This document shows, in pieces, positions 1 to 12,420 of a stretch of 64,000 nucleotides of DNA; the stretch's first letter is position 1, and each line of letters begins with the position of its first letter. The DNA lies in contig NC_079214.1 in the NCBI RefSeq assembly GCF_029633865.1, forward strand, positions 17,214,753 through 17,278,752, in the 5' to 3' direction. A program made the translations under genes and the position numbers. Source of the stretch: Lampris incognitus. Taxonomy: Eukaryota > Chordata > Actinopteri > Lampriformes > Lampridae. The notes under the pieces are model-generated. The model was not told the DNA's origin. It searched no databases and saw only the letters and a list, made by a program, of their open reading frames with translations.

Positions 1-651
1 TTTACAGCTTCCTCTTTAAATCATTCCCCAGATGGTTCTGAGCTCATATCATGGGAGGGAATGTGATTGTAAATCAACCTCAGCTATCTTGGACCACTAA
101 CGCTACGGTGTCACCCTCTCAAGCTACAGATCAATAGAGACGAGGCTGCAACATCCCCAATCAATAACAGTGTGATTAGCAGATTCATCATCTCTGCAAC
201 CTCTCCCCTACTCTCACCAGCATCATGCCTGCTGCAGAGTCTCCTGGAGAGTTGCTGAAGCTAGCCTCAGGGAAAATAGCAGATTAATTAAAGTCTATAT
301 ATGTGGGGTATAGTTTTTGTTAAAGCATATAGCTGAGATAGTATTTATTTATTTCCCTCTGTTTTCTTCCACAATTTGGTATGTCCAATTTCCTGCTCTC
401 CTGAGTCCCAGCATTGCACAACAGTAGTTTGGGAGGGCAAAGACTTACACGAGCATCCTCCGATACAATGTGGAGCCAGGTGACCCCTTCTTTCCACATG
501 CTAGCTGCAGGTTTTTCGTGTGGAGCGCTCAGTGTGCAGAGGCCCACACCGTTTTCTCCAGATATACCCGGAACTGTGCAGATGCCCTACTATGAAATAT
601 TTTTTCTCAACATTTGATTAAAAACAAGCAACATTAAGAAGAGAACACTAA
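1..651. other. Unannotated sequence
   Basis: AT-rich sequence with no credible coding exon, RNA gene or repeat that I recognise. Confidence 0.5.
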
Positions 652-930
652 TGTAAACTACTAATACGACACGTTAGCCCCTAGCTAACGGGTCTGACCC
701 TTTAGCCGAGCGGTTAGTGATGTCGCCTTGTGGTGCAGTACGCCCCGTATCGAATCCCGCACCGGGCAAGAAAATAATCGGTTACATTGGTGGCAGCGGT
801 GGGATCCGGAAGTGTGCAGATCCTCAGAAGTCTCTTCGGAGCGCGGGAATAACAAAGCGCGAGGGCGCGCTTCCGGGAGAGGGTGACGACTGTAAACTAC
901 TAATAAGACACCGGGCAAAAAAATAACCGT
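652..930 (+). repeat. tRNA-like dispersed repeat with flanking near-direct repeats
   Basis: An A-box match TAGCCGAGCGG at about 703 and a weaker B-box-like TATCGAATCCC suggest a tRNA-derived head. GTAAACTACTAATA occurs near 653 and again near 891, and CCGGGCAA plus a TAACCG/TAATCG run is also duplicated. The same head occurs in reverse at about 60650-60790. Class not resolved. Confidence 0.45.
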
Positions 931-1338
931 TTACACTAACTACATCGGATATTATTAATATATTAAGGGGGAAGAATCCCCCTTCTGATTCGCGTGTGGG
1001 GTTAGCCTCTTACTGTGGCACCCCAGGAACAGAGGAGTCAAATATCCTTCTCAAGAATGCTTCAGTGCCAACGCGTGAAAATTTAAACTGGTAATGTTCA
1101 ACTTTTATATAAACAAACGTCCGTTTCGTCACTATCTATCACCAATTATGGTAAAACAATAATGATTCAGCTAACATGAAAGGTTTTTGTATTTGCATTT
1201 TTTAAAAGTATGACACGTCCTGTGGAAAAAAACCAAATAATCTCAAACTGCGCATGGGAACAGACGCGTTTTACTTCATTCAGCGGTGGTTGGACCAAGC
1301 AGAGTGGTGATGTGCGAGTTGTGAACGAATCGTTCAAA
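931..1338. other. Unannotated sequence
   Basis: Nothing recognised apart from a short palindromic GTGAACGAATCGTTCAAAAC near its end. Confidence 0.5.
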
Positions 1339-1353
1339 ACGAACGACTCTTTT

Positions 1354-2484
1354 TAAAAAAAAATTATTATCAATTTCCCCCCCCAAGAAAAACAAATCGA
1401 ATTGAACAATTACCGTTGAAAGATTCTATGGTATGTTTTAACATTTTAACATCCCCAAATCCCCATTTACCCACATCCTACATCCTGCTCCCCTCTATCT
1501 ACTCCTACCCCAGCCCGCAGGCCCCTTCTCAGAACAGAATTAAACCACATTACAGTAGGTTAAATATAAACATGAAAACGGAAACAAAAGAAAAAAAATA
1601 GATAAGTAAAAGAAACGAATAAATAAAGAGGTGAGTAAATAAATAAAAGAATAACTACTGTACTAGCATCTGATCCATTTTAATGGTCTTTTTGGGCTTA
1701 ATGACGTTGGGTAACTGCTGGCTGTGTATGTGGTGGGCAAGCCGCAAGGTATTCGTTCACCCCAGGCTGGCCCAAGCCCGATTTCTATGGCGCCACCTCA
1801 CCAGGAGGGAGGCGATCAACATATTCAATCAATGGCTTCCAGTGAGAATAAAACCTATCAGAGGAGCCTCTCATTGTAAACTTTATTTTTTTTCAGTTTA
1901 AGTAGAATTTTTTTTTAGGTAAAACTCAACCCTCCTCCCTCAAATCCCCCTTCCTAGTTGCATAGACTTATTACTCAAGATGGGAACCTTATCCAAGGGC
2001 CATGTCTCCTATTTCTATGACCTTACGGCCATTAATAAGAGTAGAGCTGCTGGAAAAAAGAACTGCGGACCACTATTTCAGATGTTTTCTGGAAAAAGGC
2101 TCTGGAAGCTGTCAACTTCTCTGCTAGTTGTGCTAGGCTCAGTCTCATACAGTTCAAAGTAGTTCATAGGCCCTATTAAAGCAAGGCTAAGCTCGCCAAA
2201 CTTTACCCGAGCAAAGTGGATGAAAATTGTGAAAGATGTTCCCTAGCCCCTTGCGATTTGGCTCATACGTATGTTCTGGTCATGTCCCAAACCAACTGGC
2301 TTCTGGCATTCATTTCTTAACATGATTTCAGAAATTTTGAAGTTGAAAATCTGTCCATCCCCTCACATAGCAATCTTTGACCCCAGACGAAATCACTACA
2401 ACGGCTATCCAAATCTAATGTTATTGCCTTTGCCTCTTTAATTGCCCGTAGAAAAATCCTCATCCTTTGGAAATCCTCTCAGCC
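1354..2484 (+). mobile_element. Degenerate L1-like LINE 3' fragment between 15-bp direct repeats
   Basis: ACGAACGACTCTTTT is repeated at 1339-1353 and 2485-2499, like a target-site duplication. Broken reading frames inside (about 1930-2400) resemble the C-terminal region of fish L1-type ORF2, for example ARLSLIQFKVVHRPYYSKA and a later FWSCPK. There is no clear A-tail and there are many stops. Confidence 0.5.
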
Positions 2485-2499
2485 ACGAACGACTCTTTT

Positions 2500-5375
2500 A
2501 ACCGAGTTGGGAGTGACAGTTCCTCATCTCCATCTGCGAAGATGAGGCAGGACAATGTGTTGCGCAACTCTTATATTAACTGTATTTGTGGAAATGTATC
2601 AGGGTCATTATTGTATTCATCTAGCCCTTTGAGAAAAGCAACCACTTTGACTCTTGTTTAACTCAGCACTCGTTCTCCCAGCCCGGAGCTTCAAGTCTTG
2701 GGCTGCACGAATCACTCACTCACTCACCAGGTCAGTGCCACAGTCAGTAACCAGGCCTGTGGAAGTTCAGGCAGTTCGTGAACGTACACAGACCGTAACA
2801 GTCCATGAATTTTAATGTGTCCCCTTTTAGTAGCTTACTCAATTCTGATTGCTCAATCATGAAGTTCAACAGTGTAATATCTGATTAGCGGACTGTGTTG
2901 GATGCCGTCGGGACCAACTGCTAGACAGTAACAGACCTATTTCTCAAGGGAAAATGACCTATTGAGAAGAGTTGAGCAAGAGTTTTAATTTCAGAGGTAC
3001 CCATTAAGGGCAAATACATCCTAATACAGCTCGTTGCATTTCTTATTCATGTGGCTGGTAACAGTTTAGTCTTATTTTTCAACCTGAACAAGTCTTTCCA
3101 AAGGGAAAGCTAGAGAAAGTAGAGGCTAGAAATTAATGGGTGGTATGTTGTAAACTGTGTGTCAGCCCACGTGTAGAACTGTTGAGGCTGTAGAGACAGG
3201 TTATCATGCAGATGAGCACATTTCCAAATCAGTGTTTTTAGAGGAAATTATTCACAGGACACCAGAAGTCACATGGCGAGGTCCCGAGCCAGTGAAATAT
3301 TTGTCAGTGCCAACTTGATAACCTCGCTGACACTACCACTTAAACCCATTCTCTCTAATGGGTTATAAATGAAGGGGGACGGCATAAGAAATAAGAGATA
3401 TGTTCACCTGATTCTGCGTATTAGCAAATCTGAACCGATTAGTCAGCAAGAACACGTCTTTCCCAAAACTACAAGCAACACTTTCTTCATGATTCTATCA
3501 AGAGGCGAAGCTTGGGGGATGCTTTTCTGACTGACAAGTGGCTCCACATTATGTGAACATTCCTCAGTTACTTGTGGTTCATAATCTTTTGATTTATTTC
3601 AAACTTTTTTTTTTTAACCAGACAAGCAGATAACCTTATTCAGCTGTAGCAGGCAACAAGGAAAACAACAACATATTCATTTACAACAAAAGCTTAGGGC
3701 AGAAGATGCAGAGGAGCATCATAAACAGTATATTATCACACCTTGTGTTCGACACATGAAACTTAAACCCTCCAACCATCTCTTTAATATACATCGGATG
3801 AGTCCCAGTTTTGTCTCTTAATTAATGCAATAACATTTCATATTATGTTTTGGATTTTTTTTATTCTTTTTTTTCTATTTAGGAGGATCCTTTGACGTAG
3901 ACCATATTAATAAAGGTCCATGGCCCTTCTTCGTTGGCTGAATATTTTAGCTAGGTGGTAATACAGTGAGCGCCATTATTATTGCTTTCACACAAACCCA
4001 CAGCACAAACAGTGGGGAAATTAATTGCGCTAATATGGAAAACTGCCCACTTTCAAAACAACTAGCAGCACAGGAAAAATAGATTTGATTAGACGACCAA
4101 ACTGACACTAATTGTTTGTTTGCATATCAGACACTCATTTGGCAAGCCCTCTTGTCTACCTCTAGATTCTGCATCTTTCCTCTTCGACCTTCTCTTATCT
4201 CATCTGACGCTGTTCAGCTTATCTCTGAGTTTGACATCATCCCTCGCGCACTCAGTGGTCTGTTTTACATTTTACACTGTGGCTTTTTTTGACACAGGAG
4301 TAAGTAGGGGAACTTACGCAGTGAGTGACACAGGTGGCAACTGCACAAAAAGAGCGGCAGCAGTGCCAGCAGCAGGATGGGAGAGGTAGCTGCCCCTCCT
4401 GATCTCAGCATGATATCAGAGGTAGTGTCAGATCCCCACCGCCGGTCCTTCAGGCGTCACATTGTTGGAACCTAAAGAAAGATAGCCGTGTCCTTGTATG
4501 TTGGATGATGTATCGACCAGTGAGTGGTGCATGACACTAATGTGGCCTAGGTTGGGTGTTGAATTCTCCTCTGACCCCCCCCCCACCACCTCACCTCCAT
4601 CCCTTTTTCTTTGCTAAACATATGGATTCAGAAAAATTGAAAAGTAAAATAGCTTTTGTTTTGATATTCAGTGTTGTACAGCCTAATGTACTACAGCATT
4701 CTAGGAATCCTGGAAGAGGAGGTGCTGTAAAAACCCACACATGCAGACATAACCAAGCATTTGAATGCACACTTAGACTTTGACCACTTACAACAAAATT
4801 CTGTGCAAATAGACACCTTCCTCACCTTGCTAACCTGATAAATCAGGGGTGCACCATCATATTAATGTATCACATAGAAGCACATTCATTCTGTATACAC
4901 ATGCATTCACCTTTTCTGTGGCTCTGCCGTTCCCACACAATCCTGGGTGGTGCTGGTCGGATCTTGATAACAACAACAGTGCTGCTCTAGCGCTCCTTCT
5001 TTCCGTGCAGGTCCTTCCCCTTGCCTCGTACAGATGCCGTTTTCAGTCCCTGCTGCTTCCTAATGTGCAGCAAGCAGCACATTCTCCTCCTCCTGCTTCT
5101 ACTTCAGAAAGCTACCCCAGCCCCCCTTTCTCTCGGCAGTCTCCTGGAGGAGTGTGATCACTAATCACCAGCAGGGATTCTCCCCTGTGAGCAGCTAGGT
5201 AGACTGCTTCTCTGTAGCCTTGGAACAGCATCAGCAGCCCAGCATCAGAAATTCTACCTCATATTCATGCACTTTCACGGATGTTGTAACCAACTCTATG
5301 TTATTCACAGTCAGGTAAAGCACTGCCTTATTTGTGTGGTTGTGTGTTTAAGTGTGAGCGAGTGAGGGGAGAGAG

Positions 5376-5377
<2 letters not shown>
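2500..5377. other. Unannotated intergenic sequence
   Basis: No exon with coding bias or recognisable domain. Short T-rich and CT-rich runs only. Confidence 0.5.

Positions 5378-5437
<60 letters not shown>
5378..5437. repeat. (AC)n microsatellite
   Basis: About 30 uninterrupted AC units. Confidence 0.95.
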
Positions 5438-5438
<1 letters not shown>

Positions 5439-6064
5439 CAACTGTATAGAAAAAAAATGACCAAATTCCTCAGGGATTTGCCTGAACGCTAGTTAGGGAC
5501 ATTTATCATGACAATTTGAAAGCTAATAGGATTGTTCAACATAGCATACCTTTGCTTGAATTAATAACTCCTACCCAAATTTAGCAAAATATATCATTAA
5601 AGCTACATTAGGTAATTTTTGACCAGTAGCGGGCAAATAGCTGTCTGCCCTCCACTAGCAGATTCCAAAACAAACTCTCACAGTTCCCGACCCTCACTCC
5701 TTATCACCGCTCTTTCAAGAAGCTATTCCACCTGCTTCCAAGAAGCTACTTCCACCTAAAATGGCTCAAATGTAACAAACCCAAGTCCAATATTCACTTG
5801 CATTTAAGCCTTGGTTTAGTCCACCAACGTCTGAGATGCATACTTGGGTCTCTTCGGTTTCATTGATGTTTGAATCTCATCACCAGTAACCTTCTTTGTT
5901 TGACTCTCGAGCATTTTGTGCTGAACAGATAGCGGTAGCATTATAAAATTGTGAGTTGTGGGTGGCTTGCCAGAGGTTTTATGGAGGGGTGGGGTGGGGT
6001 GGGGTGAGAGAAGCAGGGACTCAACCGGAGAGGGAGGTATAGACTGGAGTGTTAAGTCTCAGTG

Positions 6065-6066
<2 letters not shown>
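5438..6066. other. Intergenic sequence with a possible short dispersed repeat
   Basis: AAAGCTACATTAGGTAATTT (about 5597) followed by CTGTCTGCCCTCCACTAGCA resembles a common fish repeat; limits unclear. Confidence 0.35.

Positions 6067-6131
<65 letters not shown>
6067..6131. repeat. (AT)n microsatellite
   Basis: About 32 AT units, followed by AT-rich tetranucleotide-like runs and a (CA)n run at 6239-6265. Confidence 0.95.
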
Positions 6132-6134
<3 letters not shown>

Positions 6135-6234
6135 CCCACCCCAGTGCTCAACAAATGAGGGGCGGAAAAAAATAAACACAAACATATATATATAAATAAA
6201 TAAAATAAACAAACAAATAAACAGATAAATAAAT

Positions 6235-6261
<27 letters not shown>

Positions 6262-6270
<9 letters not shown>

Positions 6271-6500
6271 TCTCAGAAATTGAGGTACAAAAGAGGTACA
6301 CTTCTGTGCTCATAGGTACATTACAGCAACAGAGGTACAATATTGTACTTTGAAGGATCAGATATGTATCTTTCCATAGGTAAAAAAGGTACCTAATGAA
6401 GTGTCTTTACATGGGTACATTATTGTACTTCAGAAAAGTACTGCCCCAGCGGCAAGCAGTTGTACCCACTTAGGTACACACTGGTACTTGTTTTTCTTAG
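6262..6500. repeat. GGTAC-rich dispersed repeat
   Basis: Repeated GGTACA/TGTACC motifs roughly every 20-40 bp, a pattern typical of a widespread fish repeat. Boundaries approximate. Confidence 0.5.
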
Positions 6501-6504
6501 TGTG

Positions 6505-6570
6505 TGTGATGGCCTGGCAACCTGTCCAGGGTGTCTCCCCGCCTGCCGCCCAATGACTGCTGGAATAGGC
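6505..6570 (+). mobile_element. 3' fragment of a tRNA-derived SINE
   Basis: GATGGCCTGGCAACCTGTCC, then the GCCTGCCGCCCAATGACTGC block shared with the fuller copies at 52471-52826 and 54135-54531. Only about 65 bp remain. Confidence 0.7.
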
Positions 6571-6870
6571 TCCAGGATAAGCTGTGCCACCTTGTCATGG
6601 GGGAGACTCTTGCTTGTACTAATGATCCCAAGAGCTATGCCGCCGGAGCTTGGCTCCTGGTAGGGTCACCCAAGGCGGATTGGTCGGGGGGGGGGGGGGG
6701 GTTCCAGACGAAGCGCGATCCAACAGAGACCTCAATGGTGGAACTGGTGGAAGACATCAGGGACGGCTGGTATAAATGGACTAACAGGGCTAAGCCCTCC
6801 CTGTCTTTTACAATAAAGATGAGAAAGTTATTGTTAAAAAACCTTAGAACAATTATCTAAAATGTTGGTG
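6571..6870 (+). other. Unclassified sequence with an open frame, possible dispersed repeat
   Basis: Follows the SINE fragment. A frame of about 100 codons (6531-6860) is interrupted by a G homopolymer at about 6688-6702. No known domain recognised. The abrupt composition and SINE neighbour suggest a repeat rather than a gene. Confidence 0.3.
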
Positions 6871-7116
6871 GAACCTAAGAGCAGCAACAAATAGTCACAA
6901 GAAAAACACAAAATACATCTAAATGGGCTATTTTTTTACAGCCCAAACACAATTGCATCAGATTCCATGAATCTACGTGTTACGTGAGTGACAGGCGTCT
7001 TGACACGCCACCTTGATTTGCTGATCATTTGGCCTACTGACTTTTGACCAATGACAGCACTGACAGGACATACAGTGACGCGCTGCTTGTGTGAGAGTGG
7101 GAGGGGAGAAAAGTGA
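6871..7116. other. Flank upstream of the hAT remnant
   Basis: May belong to the hAT element, but no terminal inverted repeat could be fixed. Confidence 0.3.
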
Positions 7117-8131
7117 GTGACGGTGTCCATGGCGGCCGCTGGCATTAGCATGAACGAGGTGGATTATTTACTTCAACGTCCATCTTCTTCAATGTCTTTG
7201 GAGGAAAAATCGGAAGTGAAGAGGCTGGGGACACATCGCCCAAACGATGTTCAAATAACACGAAAGGACAAACAACAAAATCGTAAGTTTTGTGTTACTT
7301 GGTTTCAACGAAAGGACCGGCTAACGGCAAGTGTAGCTAAGAATTCACTTTTCTGTTCCCCACGCTTGGTTTTTGGGGGAGACCCGGCTCGGACCCAGCA
7401 GGAATTGTGGATTTGAAACATTTATCCGACAAAATCAGGAAACATGAATGCGGCACAAGTCACCCTGGAGCTAGCGTAAAGCTATCGATGCTGGGTAAAG
7501 CTAACACCGCCGGTCAACTGGATGAGGGCCACCGCATTTCTATACAGAGACACAACGAGCTGGTAAAGAAAACAGCCAATCATTATCGCGGATTGTGGAC
7601 CGTATTAAATGTTGTGGGGCACGTGAGCTAGCTCTGCGGGGGTCCGACGAATCCCCGACTTGTGTTTCTGGACCTCGTTGACCAGCTCTCTTTTTCGGAT
7701 AGCCAGCTAGCCGATCACCTGTCAAACACACACAGGTTGCCAAGTACACGGCACAGACGAGCCAAAATGAGTTGCTTGATTGTAAGTTAGCTGTTTATGG
7801 ACAAACATTGGCTGAGACAACCGATGCGGCGTGTGTAAGCCAGTGCGGTATTGTGCTCAGGGAACAATCTGAGAACAACCTTCACAGCACTTTTTCTGCA
7901 ACACTGAGATTAACAGTCATCACAACCCCCATGACATCTGCAGAGTCAGAGAGGTCACTTAAGAGGATCAAGTCATACCTCCGAAGTACTGTGGGACAGG
8001 ATAGGCTGAACGCCCTGGCTGTGCTGTCTATTGAGCCGGACTTCATCCAAAAATCACCGGACTTCAGTGACCTGGTGATGAACCTGTTTGCGTCCCAGAA
8101 AGGTCGTCGATGTGAGCTTCTCTTCAAATAA
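7117..8131 (+). pseudogene. Decayed hAT-superfamily transposase of the TTF/ZMYM1-like type
   Basis: Three blocks keep the order seen in this protein family. An N-terminal TTF-type zinc-finger-like part (QNRKFCVTWFQRKDRLTASV, AKNSLFC) lies at 7117-7416. The DLKHLSDKIRKHE and RISIQRHNELVKK block lies at 7407-7631. A C-terminal hATC dimerisation block with TTPMTSAESERS, LKRIKSYLRSTVGQDRLNAL and AVLSIEPDFI lies at 7772-8131. The blocks are in different frames. The RNase-H-like catalytic core between the second and third is missing, so the copy cannot encode a working transposase. Termini were not found. Confidence 0.7.
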
Positions 8132-8501
8132 GGTAGGCCCAAGTCTGTAGACCTCTTAGAAGACCGCCAGACACGTTTGGCTTTCCTGTCTACATATTGC
8201 TTGTCTCTCTTCTATAATGACCGTTATTTTTGCTGTTCTTACCAAATTGTTTTATTCGGGACATGTTTGACACAATGTGTTGCAAAACAGTTGTGATAAA
8301 AACAGTTGCAGTATTTATTGGCAGGCGTTTCAGTTGGGACACGTTTTGTTGCGCATCCTTAGGTGAGCCCTTTTCTGACATTGTAGGCTACATGAGTCTG
8401 CATTCTGTTCTATCATGTAGCATATCACCCCATCACTCTTGCATATGTTGTTCTTGTTAGAAATGGCGGGTGCTAATGTGTACAGAGAAAAATGGTCAAA
8501 T

Positions 8502-8537
<36 letters not shown>

Positions 8538-9484
8538 AAAGAGAGAGAGGGAGAGAGAGAGAGAGATTTTTGGCATCAGGCCATTCTTATACTTCTCTAT
8601 AGTGTTGTAGAGCACTTGATATAACAAGGTATATAGTGTCGTCATGTAACTGTTGCTGCAGTGTGAATTACAGATGGGTATACTATATTTGTTGGCCCAC
8701 CCACCCAGTATCACCACCAGCCATCACTGAATGCCAATGCCAGTGAAGTCAGTTGAAGGCTGCAAAAGGGGGTGGTCCCCAATTGTCTTGGTTCTCCATG
8801 CCATTGGACTCTGGCCACCCCCTGCCAAGGACCATGTGGTAGCTGCAGGCACATCAGCCTCTCCACATAAAAAGCTGTCACGTGCAGGTGTCCTCCTGCA
8901 AGATTACCCACAAGGACCTAGAAGGAGGACAATCATACTCAACCTCGAGTGACTGCCGATGATTTTATATATATATATAAAATCCAGTTAGTCAGGTAAA
9001 TTTTCTATGAGACAGTACAAGCCTGTTTCATGCTATAAGCAATCATCAGCTGTCAATGAAACTACTCAAGGAAGGACATACCATCTACTGCCTTGTCATG
9101 CACATCACGTGCACATTGTCCAATGGGGAAGGGAGATGTGCAACGTACAAAAATTTCAAAAACACATGATCTCTAACGGTCCAATATGGGGGGTATTTTT
9201 CTATTGTCATGATTTATCTGTAATTACAAAATATGTGCTTATATCTGTGTCTGCAACCGCTGGCCAATTCATTCCTGTTAATCAATGTGGACATTTCTGG
9301 TTTGCAAATGATAAAAAAATGTTCAGTTAGACATAGATTGCTCATTTTACTGCTTGTTGAATATGCCCTGTTCTTTGAGAGGATTAATTATTCAACCACC
9401 TGGAAAATCCTCTGCTTGTATTGGATACCATTTAGGGCATAAAAAGTTACTGTATACATCTTGCTAAATTTATAAACGATTCGT
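8132..9484. other. Unannotated sequence
   Basis: The first part may be the 3' flank of the hAT remnant. Besides the GT/GA repeat nothing is recognised. Confidence 0.45.
8503..8566. repeat. Compound (GT)n(GA)n microsatellite
   Basis: GT run 8503-8535 followed by GA-rich repeats to 8566. Confidence 0.93.
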
Positions 9485-9745
9485 TCCTTATATCTGCTCT
9501 ATCCAATTTAGGGTCACTAAAAGCTGTAGCCTTTCTCAACAAGCATTGAGCAGAAGGCAGGGAGGCATTCTGGCTAGGTCGCAAGTCCATCACAGAACCC
9601 CTATACACGTTTGCTCGTACTCCACTCAAACCTATGGGTAATTTAGAAACCTAAATTCACCTTAAAGTCACGTCTTTGGACTGTGCAAAGAAACTGGGGT
9701 GTCCAGACAAAACCCTCTGTAACATGTGAACTCCACACAGAACAT
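9485..9745 (-). mobile_element. Old degenerate L2/SINE-like copy
   Basis: Blocks such as AATTTAGAAACCTAAATTCA, CACGTCTTTGGACTGTG and GTGAACTCCACACAGAA match, with decay, the conserved tail blocks of the SINE at 52471-52826. Confidence 0.5.
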
Positions 9746-12016
9746 GTGAAGCAACAGCGTGAACCGCTTATGCAACATGAGAACCCGATTATGAAGTTGT
9801 TTTCAAAAGTTGAAAGATCCATGGTGACACAGTGATACCGATATTTGTAGTGATTCATACCAATGGAGGAGCTTGTATTTCTTGAACTGAAATGCTTAAT
9901 GGAGAGTACAACAGTATCAGCTGTAGAGGTCTTGCTCTGATATGTCCATGCTAAAGATTTGGAATTTTACATATGTAATTGTCTGTAGCTAAAAATGGTC
10001 CACTGAATGTCATATAGGGTAAAGTAATTTTCCTTAGCTGTTGATCAAATCATAGAGAACATTGTAATGTCCGATGACATCTTTTTGATAAACGACAACT
10101 TTGTTGCCAGTATTATCATGCTGAAAAGATGACATATTTTAATTCACACACATTTTGAAAAAGTATGTTTCGAAGATGAAAAGCAAATTTCAGCAAAGCA
10201 AACAGTAACAGACTATATCAGCAAAAAGTAATTGATCGACAAGTTTTCTGAGAACATTTGGGTGTTTTACATTCACATGGTCATTCGTGTCTGTGTTGAG
10301 CTTTGCGATACAAAGGTGTCTATAAGAAAATAAGCAGAAAATTAGCATATGGAACTTTATTCTAGAGTGCTCAGCTGAATGTATTTAAACTAAGAGTGAG
10401 TGAAGCTATTAACTATTTAGAAATTAACATCATTATTGAGGTCAACACATTCCTTGGAATTACTCATTTACTATTTCAGTCAGTCTCATAATCTTAAGGT
10501 TTGTGGCGTTCCATACAAGTACACAGAGTTGTTGCGTTATCGAAAGAGTAATTTGTGAATTTACTAGATAGTTGGAACAAACTACTTGGAAGGAGACTTA
10601 ATGAACTAATAAATGAAAATAAGCAATTAAAAATTAATGAAATAAATGAATGAAAGCAGTGAATGAATTGAGGAAGTGAATGGTAAAGGAATCCAACGTC
10701 TGAGAAAAGGGAACAATAAGGCGTATGGCTACATCAGCAACATGTGAACCAGATTATTACTAAGTGCTATTAGTGAAAGATATTAGTAAATTGCTGCTTA
10801 CTAAGGTACATATTGGTTAGTTACAATATGACTCAGACATACTATGATGAAAGACAGATCAATAAAAACACATTGAATTGGTGGATCTATCAGCAGGAAT
10901 TTGACATGCGAGTTTAGGATTGTAGTCAGTCTGTCTTTCATTGGTTTGCATCTTTGACTGAGGCAGAAAGTCAGGGATTGGAAGTGCCAGCATGGGTTGG
11001 TCATCTTGGAGGTCGGTTCTGGGTGGTTCTTGGTTATCATAGTACTTGCTAGCTCTGAGTGAGTGTTGGAGATGCGAGCTGTAAAGGTTTGCAAAGCAGG
11101 AGCCCACCTTTGCAGGGACAGAGAATGAATAGTAGAGCTTGGAGTACTGCTGGTGAGGACCCTGCTAGGTTAGGTCGTTCGGTTAACAGCCTCTGGATAC
11201 AAGGACAGATAAGTAGCTTCAACAGTAGGGATGTTAGTAATCCATAAGTTTGAGTAGCTCAGAGTTTCAGATGGAGAGATGGATTGAGAAAGCTGAGAGA
11301 GCGAGGCGATATATAAACGAGAGTTGTCTCTTTTATAGCTTTGGTCCATCTCAGTGGATGGTGGGTCATTCTGGGGATAGCAACATAAACCTGGCTTGTA
11401 ATTTTGATTTATACTTTGGTGGAAGGAAGTTTCCGTGTTTGGGCTTTCAGCCTGAAATTAACATACCTTTGTTGTACATTTTTGCTGTACATTTTTGGCT
11501 TTACATTATGACCAGAATTTCATTTGAAGTATGGCAGTAGCACAAACAGCTTCATATCAGAGTCGGTATGGGTCACACACCACACAATTATGAGAAGATA
11601 GCAGGTTACATGATAAATCAAACCGTATGACATGTAATGTTCAGACATTGCAGATTACATAGAGAACTTACGGTTTTGCTCAAAAATAGTGTGAGTTTCG
11701 AAGTGACTTTACAATTTAAGAGTGAGGTTGTCCTGGGGAAGGTAGACCATTTGTTTGTTGCATGTTCTCCATGGAGGATCACATTGACATAGGCTGTGCT
11801 CCTTAAATGGTATGTTGGAAGGACCTTCCACAACATGAAGCAGATGCTGCCTGCTTTCTTTACATAGGTGTAAAAAGTTTAGGTGTACAGTGCTACTTAG
11901 ATCTGGTGTCTTGGCTTTTTGATCAACTTCGCATACACAGGAAAACATTCTGCTTCAGGATCTGGAGTTGCTGCCTCTAGACATAGAAGTTGAACAGTTG
12001 AATATTTGACTCAATG
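9746..12016. other. Unannotated intergenic sequence
   Basis: Short open frames up to about 97 codons, without domains or codon bias. Confidence 0.5.
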
Positions 12017-12420
12017 TCTTGATGCATGCTCAATAATTTAGGTAAGAAAATCAAAGACAGTTGAATCAGTTCATCTGGACTTAGTGTTTATTGAGAGAAA
12101 CATTTTATCACTCATTTAAGTGACCTCTTCAGTCTAAACTGACTGCAGGTATCCCCACCCTTATAAACAATACAGTGGCATAACGACCGAAACCAACGAT
12201 CGGTTTCATATGCAAATTACTGTGATCATTAACTAGAGTTTCCGTGGCCATGTGTACTATTCACAGAGGATTTGGGAATGTTTATGAAGAGGGAACGACC
12301 ATTCCTGAACCGGGGGGGGGGGGGGGGAGTACATCGGTTGTCGAGGTCACTTAGATGAGTGATGGAACATTTCTCTCTCAATAAACGTTGTGTCCAGATG
12401 AACTGAATCACCTTTCTTTT
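12017..12420. repeat. Foldback arrangement of a dispersed repeat (family with hammerhead-like core)
   Basis: A forward copy (12017-12205, TTGAATCAGTTCATCTGGAC onward) faces an inverted copy (about 12343-12420) across a spacer with a G run at 12311-12327. The same family recurs at 19955-20130 and 20966-21120. The inner parts could fold into a long hairpin. No coding capacity. Confidence 0.7.

Noticed and set aside
6021-6340. Frames rich in Ile-Tyr or Cys-Val repeats
   Set aside because: Translations of TA and GT microsatellites.
12340-12415. Hammerhead ribozyme on the plus strand of the inverted 12-kb copy
   Set aside because: Core bases are changed (TGTCGAG instead of CTGAAGA, GGAAC instead of GAAAC), so this copy itself should not be catalytic.
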